Of a DNA stretch of 64,000 nt, positions 9,235 to 17,247 are shown piece after piece. A program made the translations under genes and the position numbers. Each line of letters starts with the position of its first letter. Position 1 is the first letter of the stretch. Source of the stretch: an uncultured Clostridia bacterium (GTDB lineage: Bacteria > Bacillota > Clostridia > Oscillospirales > Ruminococcaceae); NCBI GenBank assembly GCA_945873955.1, contig CAMCFA010000003.1, forward strand, positions 1 through 64,000. The letters are read 5' to 3'. Below the pieces are notes generated by a model, which did no database searches, had not been told where the DNA came from, and was given only the letters and a program-made list of their open reading frames with translations.

Positions 9235-9840
9235 TCAGCCAAGCCGCTTCAGCGCGTACTTTATAAGCTCCTCCACCGTGCTGTCCGGGGAGGCTCCCGC
9301 CAGCGCCGCCTGTGCCTGCGGCAGGGCGAATCCCAGAACGCACAGCGCCGTTATCGCCTCTGCGGCGGCATTTCCTGCTTCTGCAGCTACCGGCTCGCTC
9401 GCAAAGTCCGCTGCGGAAATGTGCTGCTCCTTTGCAACCTTGTCTTTAAGCTCCATAACGATACGCTGGGCGATCTTCGCGCCTATGCCCGGCGACCGGG
9501 TGAGCGTCTTGCTGTCGCCGGTGGTTATGCACAGCGCCAGCTTTGAGGGCGTCAAGTCCGACAGAATGGACAGCGCCGCCTTAGGGCCAACACCGGACAC
9601 CGATGTGAGCTGCCGGAACGCCGCCAGCTCCGCAGTGTCCGCGAAGCCGAACAGGTCTACCGCGTCCTCCCGGACGTTAAGCTGGGTGAACAGCCGTACC
9701 TCCTTAGGCTCGCCGTTTGCGCCGCCGATCTTTTTCAGCGTATTCATGCTTGTTCGGCAGGCGTAGCCAACTCCGCCGCATTCCACCACCGCAAGGTTGG
9801 GTTCGGTATGTATCAATTCGCCGTGTAAGCTGTAAATCAT
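9235..9840 (-). CDS. ruvA: Holliday junction branch-migration complex subunit RuvA
   Basis: Tetrameric junction-binding subunit that loads RuvB. 201 residues in three domains: an N-terminal OB fold (MIYSLHGELIHTE...), two helix-hairpin-helix motifs in the middle (LTSVSGVGPKAALSIL and RSPGIGAKIAQRIVMEL) and a C-terminal three-helix RuvB-binding domain ending KYALKRLG. It is 18 nt after ruvC, in the normal ruvCAB order apart from the TPR gene before ruvB. Confidence 0.97.
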   Translation of the reverse strand: MIYSLHGELIHTEPNLAVVECGGVGYACRTSMNTLKKIGGANGEPKEVRLFTQLNVREDAVDLFGFADTAELAAFRQLTSVSGVGPKAALSILSDLTPSKLALCITTGDSKTLTRSPGIGAKIAQRIVMELKDKVAKEQHISAADFASEPVAAEAGNAAAEAITALCVLGFALPQAQAALAGASPDSTVEELIKYALKRLG

Positions 9841-9858
9841 CTGTATTACCTCATGATA

Positions 9859-10401
9859 TTATTTTTTGTGCAGTATCTTCCCCATGCCGCCGTTTTTTTC
9901 CTCCGCCCTCGCGATAAGCCGTGAGAGCTGTGAGCCGCTGGAATGTCCGTGGCATATCGCCAGAGCCACCGCGTCGGCGGTGTCGTCCGGCTTGGGAATC
10001 TCTTTCAGATTCAGAATATTCTTGACCATTTCCTGCACCTGGTGTTTTTCTGCCCTGCCGTAGCCCACCACCGCCTGCTTCACTTGAAGCGGCGTGTACT
10101 CGTAGATCTCTATCCCCCGCTGGACAGCCGCCAGCAGGATAACTCCCCGCGCCTGCGCCACGTCTATGCCGGTGGTCTTGTTGTTGGTGAAATACAGCTT
10201 TTCTATCGACATACAGTCCGGCTTGAACATATCCAGCACAGTGCACATGTCGTTGTATATCTCCATAAGCCGCTGGTCGAAGCTCGTCCCGGCTTGGGTA
10301 GTCACTGCGCCGTAATTCACCACCGTGAACCGCGCTTTGTCGTAGTCCAGCACGCCGTAGCCCACGATAGCATAGCCGGGGTCAATGCCGATTATCCTCA
10401 T
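9859..10401 (-). CDS. ruvC: Crossover junction endodeoxyribonuclease RuvC
   Basis: Resolves Holliday junctions by paired nicks. The 180-residue RNase H-like fold begins IGIDPGYAIVGYG with catalytic Asp7. The second acidic residue is in SIEKLYF, and the C-terminal DDTADAVALAICH carries the last two acidic residues. Its ATG overlaps the stop of the radical SAM gene by 4 nt (ATGA), so the two are translationally coupled. Confidence 0.97.
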   Translation of the reverse strand: MRIIGIDPGYAIVGYGVLDYDKARFTVVNYGAVTTQAGTSFDQRLMEIYNDMCTVLDMFKPDCMSIEKLYFTNNKTTGIDVAQARGVILLAAVQRGIEIYEYTPLQVKQAVVGYGRAEKHQVQEMVKNILNLKEIPKPDDTADAVALAICHGHSSGSQLSRLIARAEEKNGGMGKILHKK

Positions 10402-11015
10402 GTGTAGCTTTCGTTGTCGGTGATATAAGCGCGCACCCGAAGCGGTATCCCCATATCGTCCGCCAGCTTCTGACAGCGCTGTATCTCCTCCGGGGTGATG
10501 ATGTCCACCACCGTGAATCCGGTCTTTACGCCCATGTTCTTCATTTCCGCCGCGAAGTCAAGCATGGTCTGGAACGCTTTCTCGCCCCATTTCGGGCGTG
10601 TGACCTCGTTGTAGCGCTTAGCGTCCGGGGCGTTAAGGCTTATGGAGGTGCTGTCGATAAGCCCCTTGAAGCGGCTGAGGTCGAAGTCCGGGTGTATCAG
10701 CTTCACCAGCCCGTTTGAGTTCAGCCGTATCTTCATGCCGGAGTTCTGCTTGATATATTCCGCCGTGCGCACCAGCATGTCTGCCCGGACGGTAGGTTCA
10801 CCGTAGCCGCAGAACACCGCGTCGGTGATACCGGTCTTGTCGAAACTGTCAAACGCCGCCGTTATTTCCTCAAAGGACGGCTCATGCTCCAGCCACAGGC
10901 TGTCGTTGTCCTTTATGGAGTCCGCGTTGTTGCGCAGGCAGAACACGCAGTCGCAGGGACAGCCGTTGGTTATATTGATATACATTTTGCCTTCAAATCT
11001 GTAAAAAATAGTCAT
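10398..11015 (-). CDS. Radical SAM protein, TatD-associated type
   Basis: A 205-residue short radical SAM enzyme. The iron-sulfur cluster motif CPCDCVFC (CX3CX2C) lies at about residues 17-24, followed by FCGYGEPTVR for SAM binding. The tight length and the TNGCPCDCVFCLRN start match the TatD-linked radical SAM family (tatD_link_rSAM). Its substrate is unknown and no tatD is next to it here. The start is the ATG at 11015, which has GGGAG 8 nt upstream, and not the GTG at 11024 in the ORF track. It is the first gene of the long ruv-glmM-ecf operon, immediately downstream of a strong promoter. Confidence 0.85.
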   Translation of the reverse strand: MTIFYRFEGKMYINITNGCPCDCVFCLRNNADSIKDNDSLWLEHEPSFEEITAAFDSFDKTGITDAVFCGYGEPTVRADMLVRTAEYIKQNSGMKIRLNSNGLVKLIHPDFDLSRFKGLIDSTSISLNAPDAKRYNEVTRPKWGEKAFQTMLDFAAEMKNMGVKTGFTVVDIITPEEIQRCQKLADDMGIPLRVRAYITDNESYT

Positions 11016-11049
11016 AAAAATCACTCCCGTGTATACAAATATTCATTTT

Positions 11050-11078
11050 ATTATACCACTATATTGCGCTTTTGTCAA
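11050..11078 (-). promoter_or_regulatory. Sigma-A promoter of the rSAM-ruv-glmM-ecf operon
   Basis: On the minus strand TTGACA is followed by a 17-nt spacer and TATAAT, a perfect vegetative promoter. It ends about 35 nt before the start codon of the radical SAM gene and probably drives all minus-strand genes down to position 51. Confidence 0.88.
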
Positions 11079-11281
11079 ATCGTATTTCACAAAATATTGC
11101 GTGAATTAACGGACATTTTTCGGCATTTTTGAGTATGATTCCTGCCGCCGCAGGCGGGCAGTTTCTTCCTTGTATACAAGAGGAGCAAAAAGAGATAATA
11201 TGAACATGTTTCAACACCCGGCGCGCCGAAAATTTTAAACATTTCAACAACAAAAATAATTCTCTTTTTTTCAAATTCCGC
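11079..11281. other. Divergent intergenic region with CTTGTATACAAG palindrome
   Basis: About 200 nt between two outward promoters, AT-rich in its right half. It holds a perfect 12-bp palindrome CTTGTATACAAG at 11169-11180 and a GC-rich stretch rich in GCC/GGC. A 12-codon reading frame (11200-11238) follows an AAGAG box but has no promoter of its own, so it is not called as a gene. Nothing else is recognised. Confidence 0.5.
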
Positions 11282-11310
11282 TTGACAGCCTTAGTAATAT
11301 GTGTTACAAT
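11282..11310 (+). promoter_or_regulatory. Sigma-A promoter
   Basis: TTGACA, 17 nt, TACAAT: a near-perfect vegetative promoter about 75 nt upstream of the ATG of the small plus-strand gene at 11384. The ORF track line beginning at 11282 is read through this promoter and its start is therefore rejected. Confidence 0.85.
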
Positions 11311-11383
11311 TAACAATGATAATTCTGTCGAAAGGCAGGGACAAAGCACCGCCCCCGACAGCATACATAAGGAGGACAAAATA

Positions 11384-11653
11384 ATGGACGACATTCATGT
11401 TGGAGATAAGGTAGTAGTAAAGCTCAAGGAATATTTCAGCGGCGAAGGCAACGCGAAGCCCCGGGTACAGGGCGAGGTAAAGTTTGTGAACACAAAGGCA
11501 AATTTCGCGGTGGTTGACGTTGGAAAATACAACGTTACCTACTGGAACAACGAGATCATGCCCTTTGACCCCGAAAAGTTCAGACTCACCACAAACAACC
11601 GCGTTGAGCTTATCAGCCCGGCTTCCTCCGAGGAAGAATCAGACGAACAGTGA
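11384..11653 (+). CDS. Small conserved-looking beta-rich protein of unknown function
   Basis: 89 residues, chosen to start at the ATG at 11384 because AAGGAGG lies 8 nt upstream and the promoter lies at 11282-11310. The ORF-track extension upstream overlaps the promoter. The protein alternates short hydrophobic strands with charged turns (GDKVVVKLKEYF, GEVKFVNTKANFAVVDVGKYNVTYW), which suggests a small SH3- or OB-like barrel. It ends in an acidic tail. No family was recognised. It is monocistronic, with a strong terminator after it. Confidence 0.75.
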   Translation: MDDIHVGDKVVVKLKEYFSGEGNAKPRVQGEVKFVNTKANFAVVDVGKYNVTYWNNEIMPFDPEKFRLTTNNRVELISPASSEEESDEQ

Positions 11654-11700
11654 TCCGCGGAAAATCCGGCATTGCGCTGAATTCACTTAAATACAAAAAT

Positions 11701-11736
11701 CCTGCGGGAGAGTTGATCTCCCGCAGGTTCTTTTTA
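11701..11736. terminator. Bidirectional intrinsic terminator
   Basis: An 11-bp perfect stem CCTGCGGGAGA/TCTCCCGCAGG with a 5-nt loop is followed by TTCTTTTT on the plus strand and by ATTTTTG on the minus strand. It separates the convergent genes at 11384 (+) and 11745 (-). Confidence 0.9.
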
Positions 11737-11744
11737 TGTGAGGT

Positions 11745-12029
11745 TTACGCCCCGAAAAGCTCCTTGCTGAGCCATACATAAGCGGTGTCCAGCGCCTCAT
11801 AAAGGCTGTTCATCTCGCCCTTTTTCATCTTGGCGAAATCACTGGGGTCTGTTCCGGTGGGGACCATCTGAACCATTACCTTTGTGGGGATCTCGCTGTC
11901 CTTGAAGGTCTCGCTGTCCCGGATCGTGAGCTTTGTCACGAACCTGTCGCCCATGCTTCCATAGTAGATCTCGTTCCCGCTTCTTACCATGGGGAATCCG
12001 CGGTAATAGAAAAAGTTACTCTCAGCCAT
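11745..12029 (-). CDS. Small hypothetical protein
   Basis: 94 residues starting MAESNFFYYRGFPMVRSG. The start at 12029 is preferred to the track start at 12044 because GGAGG precedes it by 8 nt. There is no membrane segment. The middle reads as a strand-rich part (NEIYYGSMGDRFVTKLTI) followed by a C-terminal helix. I do not recognise the family. It is the last gene of the ABC/DUF4340 cluster, 30 nt downstream, and may be co-transcribed with it. Confidence 0.65.
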   Translation of the reverse strand: MAESNFFYYRGFPMVRSGNEIYYGSMGDRFVTKLTIRDSETFKDSEIPTKVMVQMVPTGTDPSDFAKMKKGEMNSLYEALDTAYVWLSKELFGA

Positions 12030-12059
12030 TGTAATTACCTCCATATATTAAAATAAAAT

Positions 12060-13676
12060 TTACCAGTTAAGCTCGATCTCCCCGCCGTTAAGCAGTGCGT
12101 CGAGATTGGAGAGAAGCCGCTCGGTATACACCTGACGAACCTTGTACAGCACGTCGCCGTTTACTCTCACGATATTCTTCCTGTCGTCGGACTTGTAGAA
12201 CTCAATGATATCCTCGCTTCTGCCGTAGGTGCTCTCGTACTCACTGCGGTAGGTGAAATGCACCTTGATATACGGCTCGTAGTCCGCCTCCTCAAAGAAC
12301 AGCTCCTCGCCCATTGATGTGATAAGGTGCTGGTAGAAGCCCTTGAACTTGCTGTCGTCAAGCGTCTGATCGCCGCAGTAGAACGCATGGTTGTCAGCGT
12401 CGCCCTCTACCCGGAATACATACTCGCCGTCCGGGGTAGTGACCGTCAGAGTGTCCACCGTGTAGATGTAGGGTGAGATCGGTCTGCGGGACATGATGTC
12501 CTGTACCTTGAACGTGTACCACGGAGCGTTGCTGGTGCTGATCGCGTAGATCAGATTTCCGCCCTCGAACATAGCGTAATATCCGGTGACGGTGGACAGC
12601 CCGCCGCTCTCCTCGCTGTCGTCAGCGGAGCGTATCTCGTTGCCAAGCAGAAGAACTCTCGCCTTATTGCCGTACTTGAAGCTGATACGGCAGTAGGGGT
12701 CGTCAAGACCCACCGCCGCGATATCCTCCTCTGTCGGGTCGATATATTCGCAGGAAGCCGCGCTCAGCGCATACAGACCGTAGCATATAGTCTGTCCGCT
12801 GGTGGTGTCCAGCTCGGCGGTTATCGGCGAGGTGATACGGTGTGAGTTGAACGTGGTGATGACCGAATCCTCGTCCTCCGCCTGTTCAGCAATGTCATAC
12901 ATATACTCGATCTCAACCGGCTCGGACAGATCCTTGCGCTCAATAATAAGGTAGTCCAGCTCCTGCGGGTTGTTGGCGTTGTAGCTCTCCGTCATAACAA
13001 GGCTCACAAAATCCTTGATGTCGTAGAACACACTGCCGGTGCTGTAATAGCTCACCTGCATAACGTCGCGGCTGCCCTTTTTGCAGAAATAAACGTAGTT
13101 TGAAGCCGCCGGGTTGCGGATACCGAAGCACATGTCGTTCACCGTTCCGTCGTCAAAGGTGATCTTCACCGAAGCCACGGGGTTTTCCAGACCGTATTTG
13201 TCCAGATCCGCAGCATTTTCCTCCACGATATCCTTTGCGGAAAGCCCCGCAAGGCTGCGCACCATTGCGCCTATCGTGGAGTCGTTGTGGGTCACGCCGG
13301 AAAGCTCCGGGCTTACCCAGTAGTACTCAGTCGAGGTGCTGACATTTCCCTCGTCGTCGGTGGAGGACACCTGCCGTGAGTTTCGGTCGAAGGAGAAGCT
13401 GCCGGTTTCGTTGGATATCTCCAGCTTCAGCACGTTCTCCTGTTCCTTATTGTTTATCACCAGCCTATCGTCCTGAGAAGCTTCCTCAGTGCCGATAAGG
13501 TCGTTTATCGCGTCCTCCGCCGCAGACGACGAAGTCGAAGCGCCGGAATCCCCGGAGGAGGCGCTTTCCTCCTCCGCAGGGTTTGTCAGCAGCAGCACCA
13601 GAAGCACCGCTCCCAGTACCAGCAGCACACCCGCCGCAATAATGACCGTTCTGGTTGTTTTTGATAGCTTTGCCAT
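12060..13676 (-). CDS. DUF4340 domain-containing membrane-anchored protein
   Basis: 538 residues: a short cytoplasmic N-terminus, one membrane helix at about 9-30, a Ser/Ala/Asp-rich linker, then a long extracytoplasmic region. That region has repeated DUF4340 units with the pattern W-V-S-P or F...L-A-G-L-S-A-K-D and KYGLENPVASVKITFDDGT. DUF4340 proteins regularly sit beside GldG-like proteins and an ABC-2 permease and ATPase, exactly as here, and are thought to be the outer part of that exporter. The substrate is unknown. It follows the GldG-like gene by 3 nt. Confidence 0.85.
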   Translation of the reverse strand: MAKLSKTTRTVIIAAGVLLVLGAVLLVLLLTNPAEEESASSGDSGASTSSSAAEDAINDLIGTEEASQDDRLVINNKEQENVLKLEISNETGSFSFDRNSRQVSSTDDEGNVSTSTEYYWVSPELSGVTHNDSTIGAMVRSLAGLSAKDIVEENAADLDKYGLENPVASVKITFDDGTVNDMCFGIRNPAASNYVYFCKKGSRDVMQVSYYSTGSVFYDIKDFVSLVMTESYNANNPQELDYLIIERKDLSEPVEIEYMYDIAEQAEDEDSVITTFNSHRITSPITAELDTTSGQTICYGLYALSAASCEYIDPTEEDIAAVGLDDPYCRISFKYGNKARVLLLGNEIRSADDSEESGGLSTVTGYYAMFEGGNLIYAISTSNAPWYTFKVQDIMSRRPISPYIYTVDTLTVTTPDGEYVFRVEGDADNHAFYCGDQTLDDSKFKGFYQHLITSMGEELFFEEADYEPYIKVHFTYRSEYESTYGRSEDIIEFYKSDDRKNIVRVNGDVLYKVRQVYTERLLSNLDALLNGGEIELNW

Positions 13677-13679
13677 TTA

Positions 13680-15425
13680 TTATCTGTGCCTCCTGAGCAC
13701 CCAGATGACCACGCCCGCCGCGATAACAAGTATCGGGATAACGATACACAATACCACAGCCAGAGCGTCAGCGTTCCCTTGATTTACCTCAAAGCCGACA
13801 GCGGAGAAGGACTTCGCCGTGATCGTCGTACCGGAGGTCTTTCCGGAGATATAGTTGAACATATTGATCATGAAGTCCTGGTTGTTGGAGTTCGCGTAGC
13901 TCATGAACATGCTGCTGCATATCATATCCGAACCGAACGCCACAACTCTGGTGACCTCTTGTGTATTGCTGTGAACCTTGTAAGCGCAAACCGCGTCAAT
14001 AAAGCTGCCGGATTCCGCGGAGGACTTGTCGAAGTCGCTCTCGGAAAGCGTGCTAATCGGACGCAGGTACGCGCCGTCGTAGCTCTTTATCAGAATTTCC
14101 TGCTCAACGCTGCCCTTGCCGCCGTCCTCCCAGAGCTGCTTTATCGGACGAATGTAAGCGTCGTAGGTGATAAGGCTGCTGTTGTAAGCGTTTCCGGCGT
14201 ACTGGGTGTCCTGAATCTGCTGGAGATGAACATACTCCATGCCGCCGAAGGTGTAAGAGGAATTGCTTTGCAGCACAAGGCTGTCGCCGATAGAAATACC
14301 CCACTCTGCAAGGAACGAAGCAAGGTTCGCCATGGAGTTGCCGCCGTCCTCGGAGGGCTGATAGCTCGGCTGGTCGTAGGACGCGAAGTAAATTAGATTC
14401 TTGCCGAACGCGCCGCCGTTGTCAAGGAACTGGGACAGCTTTGTAAGGCTGTCGTTGTCGTAGTCCATTGTCGGGGCGTACATTACGATATAGTCTATCT
14501 CGCTGTCAACCGAAGCCACGTTCATAAGATTGATAGTTTCAACGTCGTAGCCGTTCTTGTCCAGCAGAGATGACAGGGAGCTGCTGTCCCCTTCGCCGAA
14601 GCCCTCGGTGAACGCAACGCGTACCGGGTCGGTGTTGGTGACGTACATCAGCGCAGAGATAGTCGCCTGCTCCACGTTGCTGCCCTCAATTATCTGGGAA
14701 GCGTAGGAGCTGTTGACGTACTGCTCGACATACTGGTCGATATAGCTTTCGGGATAGCCGTACTGCGCCAGATTATCTCTGAACGTCGGCGCGGAGAAGT
14801 AATTGCCCGGTGTGATTATGCGGTGTCTGCCGGTGGTCTTTGACTCCACCACGATGTAGTTAGTGGTGAGAGTTTCCCCGTTGAAACGAGAAGTGAAATC
14901 CGGGTTCTGGTCGATAAGGAGATATTGCAGCTTGAAATGCTCGTTCTCCATAGCCATTTTCTTCAGCAGCTCGTTTACGCTCTTGTAGTAGGTACCGCCG
15001 CTCTCGAAGTTCACCTCCGAATTCATGACAGAAACGGTGACGTCCATGTCCAGACCGGAGAGGTAGTTCACGGTAGCCTCGTCAAGGGTGTAGATACCGG
15101 TGTCGGTGAGGTCCGCGGTGGTGTCCACACGGTCAGAGATAATGCCCACGATAACGTTCAGCACCACAACTCCCGCAATGAACAGAATAGTTAGCACCAC
15201 CGAAAGCGTGCCGTGCTTGAAGCTGCGCTTGTTAAGCTTCAGCTTTCTAGCCGCGGGGTTGCCGTTTTGTATCTCCGCCTGCTTCTTTGCGGGGCGCTGC
15301 TTCTCTTTCTTGGGCTTTGCGGTGCCTGCGGACTGCTTCGCGCTGTCCTCCGCCGGGGAAGCCGCTTCTGCGCTGGTTTCTGCGTCCGGCTTCTTCTCTT
15401 CGTTTTCGTTATTGATTTCGCTCAT
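13680..15425 (-). CDS. GldG-family ABC transporter accessory protein
   Basis: 581 residues. The N-terminus is charged and low-complexity (about 65 residues, E/K/A/P-rich). A membrane helix follows at about 75-100, then a large outer domain and a C-terminal membrane helix at about 555-577 ending in RRHR. The outer domain has the family segments DLTDTGIYTLDEATVNYL, RHRIITPGNYF and the GEGDSSSLSSLLDKNGYDVETINL region, typical of GldG/ABC-type auxiliary (IFT52-like) domains. The low-complexity cytoplasmic tail is longer than in most relatives. It lies between the permease gene and the DUF4340 gene. Confidence 0.85.
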   Translation of the reverse strand: MSEINNENEEKKPDAETSAEAASPAEDSAKQSAGTAKPKKEKQRPAKKQAEIQNGNPAARKLKLNKRSFKHGTLSVVLTILFIAGVVVLNVIVGIISDRVDTTADLTDTGIYTLDEATVNYLSGLDMDVTVSVMNSEVNFESGGTYYKSVNELLKKMAMENEHFKLQYLLIDQNPDFTSRFNGETLTTNYIVVESKTTGRHRIITPGNYFSAPTFRDNLAQYGYPESYIDQYVEQYVNSSYASQIIEGSNVEQATISALMYVTNTDPVRVAFTEGFGEGDSSSLSSLLDKNGYDVETINLMNVASVDSEIDYIVMYAPTMDYDNDSLTKLSQFLDNGGAFGKNLIYFASYDQPSYQPSEDGGNSMANLASFLAEWGISIGDSLVLQSNSSYTFGGMEYVHLQQIQDTQYAGNAYNSSLITYDAYIRPIKQLWEDGGKGSVEQEILIKSYDGAYLRPISTLSESDFDKSSAESGSFIDAVCAYKVHSNTQEVTRVVAFGSDMICSSMFMSYANSNNQDFMINMFNYISGKTSGTTITAKSFSAVGFEVNQGNADALAVVLCIVIPILVIAAGVVIWVLRRHR

Positions 15426-15442
15426 ATCTGCTCCCCCCTTTC

Positions 15443-16168
15443 TCAGCTCCAGCGGCGGCGTTCAATGTTCCGCATCGTCAGGAAGTTGAAGACTACTATC
15501 AGACTCAGGAAGAACAGGATATTCTTCAGACTGAAAATGCCGTAGGTGAATTCTTGATACTTATACAGCACCGAAAGCGCGTTTATTATGTTCTTTAGGA
15601 AATCCACCGTCACGAAGCTTGATATCATATCAAACATGCACAGCAGGATATTCACGCCGATACTGCCGATAGCGGCGATCATCTGGTTCTCTGTAAGGCT
15701 GGAAATGAATATTCCCGCGGAAATAAACACCGCGCCCATAAGCACTATCCCGACAAAGTTGCCGAAAAAGCTCGCCCAGCCGAAGGAAAGCCCGGTATCC
15801 GACCCGGCGACCGCGGCGGAAAGCCCCAGCGCGTATATCAGCATTATCGCCGCGCCAATTAGGAAAATGAAGAACGCCGCGAGGAACTTCCCCGCCACCA
15901 GCCCGAACAGGCTCACCGGCGAGGTGAGAGTAAGCTGGTCGGTTTTCTGGCGCTTGTCGTCCGCCATAGTCCTCATGGTGAGGATAGGGATAAGGATCAT
16001 CATGATGAAGAACATCCACAGGAACACATAGGACATGTTCGCGGAGCCGCTGGAAAGGCAGGTCATCCACAGAAACAGCCCGGAGAACCCATAGAATACC
16101 GCGAGATAAACGTACCCCAGCGGCGATGTAAAGTAAGAAACGAATTCACGCTTCATTATCGCTGTCAT
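15443..16168 (-). CDS. ABC-2 type transporter permease (GldF-like)
   Basis: 241 residues, six predicted membrane helices, beginning MTAIMKREFVSYFTSPLGYVY, the usual cytoplasmic entry helix of ABC-2 permeases. The loop TMRTMADDKRQKTDQLTLTSP before helix 3 is the conserved coupling region in this family. Its ATG overlaps the stop of the ATPase gene (ATGA). Works with the ATPase and the GldG/DUF4340 proteins as one exporter. Confidence 0.9.
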   Translation of the reverse strand: MTAIMKREFVSYFTSPLGYVYLAVFYGFSGLFLWMTCLSSGSANMSYVFLWMFFIMMILIPILTMRTMADDKRQKTDQLTLTSPVSLFGLVAGKFLAAFFIFLIGAAIMLIYALGLSAAVAGSDTGLSFGWASFFGNFVGIVLMGAVFISAGIFISSLTENQMIAAIGSIGVNILLCMFDMISSFVTVDFLKNIINALSVLYKYQEFTYGIFSLKNILFFLSLIVVFNFLTMRNIERRRWS

Positions 16169-17133
16169 TTACCCGCACCTCCGTTTTCTATATTGCCGTA
16201 GAAATCGCCGGTGGTGAGCTTTAAGAATATCTCCTCAAGGGTAAGCTCGCTGCTTCTCATCAGCAGTATCGGGTAATTTCTCGCCGCCATGCGCTTGAAT
16301 ACCTCCCGGCGGATATCGCAGCCCTCCTCGGCATTCAGCTCGTACTCGCCGATAGTCTTGTCGATAGTGCGGTTGAGGTGTACCTCCACCATCTGCGGGA
16401 TCTGCTCCAGAAGCTGCTTTACTTCCTTTGTGGGACCCTCTATCTGCACCGTCAGCTTGTGGTCTGCGGAGAGGTTATGCGACAGGTTCTCGGTGGTGTC
16501 GTTCGCCACCAGCCTGCCCTTGTCTATAACGACGATCTTATCGCAAACCGCCTGTACCTCAGACAGGATATGTGAGGACAGAATTACCGTATGATTTTTG
16601 CCCAGCTTCTTTATAAGAGTTCTGATCTCGATTATCTGCTTAGGGTCAAGACCCACCGTCGGCTCGTCAAGGATAAGCACCTTAGGATTCCCCACCAGCG
16701 CCTGCGCCAGCCCGACGCGCTGCTTGTAGCCCTTTGAGAGGTTGCGGATAACACGCTTCTGCACGTCGGTTATCTTCACCAGGCGGCATATCTCCTCAAG
16801 GTGAGAGCGCTTCGGCAGTTTACACTTTTTCAGACTGTACACGAAGTTCAGATACTCCATAACCGTCATGTCCAGATAAAGCGGCGGCTGCTCCGGCAGA
16901 TAGCCGATGTCCTTTTTCGCCCGCACCGGGTCTTCCAGAATGTCCACGCCGTTTATCAGCGCCTGTCCGCCGGAGGAGGACAGATAGCCGGTCAGCATGT
17001 TCATCGTGGTGGATTTCCCCGCGCCGTTAGGCCCGAGGAAACCGAGGATCTCGCTCTCCCCTGCGGAAAAGCTGATCCCGTCAACAGCGAGCTTGCTGCC
17101 GTAGCTTTTGCTCAGATTTTTTACTTCAATCAT
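16165..17133 (-). CDS. ABC transporter ATP-binding protein (GldA-like)
   Basis: 322 residues with Walker A GPNGAGKST (about 34-42), signature LSKGYKQRVG, Walker B VLILDEPTVGLD, and H-loop SSHILSE. The C-terminal roughly 100 residues form the extension usual in DrrA/GldA-type ATPases. First gene of the exporter operon ATPase-permease-GldG-DUF4340. Upstream on the minus strand a TATAAT at about 17190 is visible but with a poor -35 box, so the promoter is unsure. Confidence 0.92.
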   Translation of the reverse strand: MIEVKNLSKSYGSKLAVDGISFSAGESEILGFLGPNGAGKSTTMNMLTGYLSSSGGQALINGVDILEDPVRAKKDIGYLPEQPPLYLDMTVMEYLNFVYSLKKCKLPKRSHLEEICRLVKITDVQKRVIRNLSKGYKQRVGLAQALVGNPKVLILDEPTVGLDPKQIIEIRTLIKKLGKNHTVILSSHILSEVQAVCDKIVVIDKGRLVANDTTENLSHNLSADHKLTVQIEGPTKEVKQLLEQIPQMVEVHLNRTIDKTIGEYELNAEEGCDIRREVFKRMAARNYPILLMRSSELTLEEIFLKLTTGDFYGNIENGGAGK

Positions 17134-17247
17134 TACAATTGTCCTTTGTCAATTCGTGATGAATATTCTGCCGGGATAGACCCGACCATTATAATACTAA
17201 CACACTAAAGTGATGAATTTGTGAATTAATTCTGAATAATGATGAAA

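Noticed and set aside
11200-11238. 12-codon reading frame as a leader peptide
   Set aside because: No promoter stands upstream and nothing downstream would be regulated by it; kept only as a note.
11282-11383. N-terminal extension of the small plus-strand gene
   Set aside because: The extension runs through the TTGACA-17-TACAAT promoter. AAGGAGG directly precedes the ATG at 11384.
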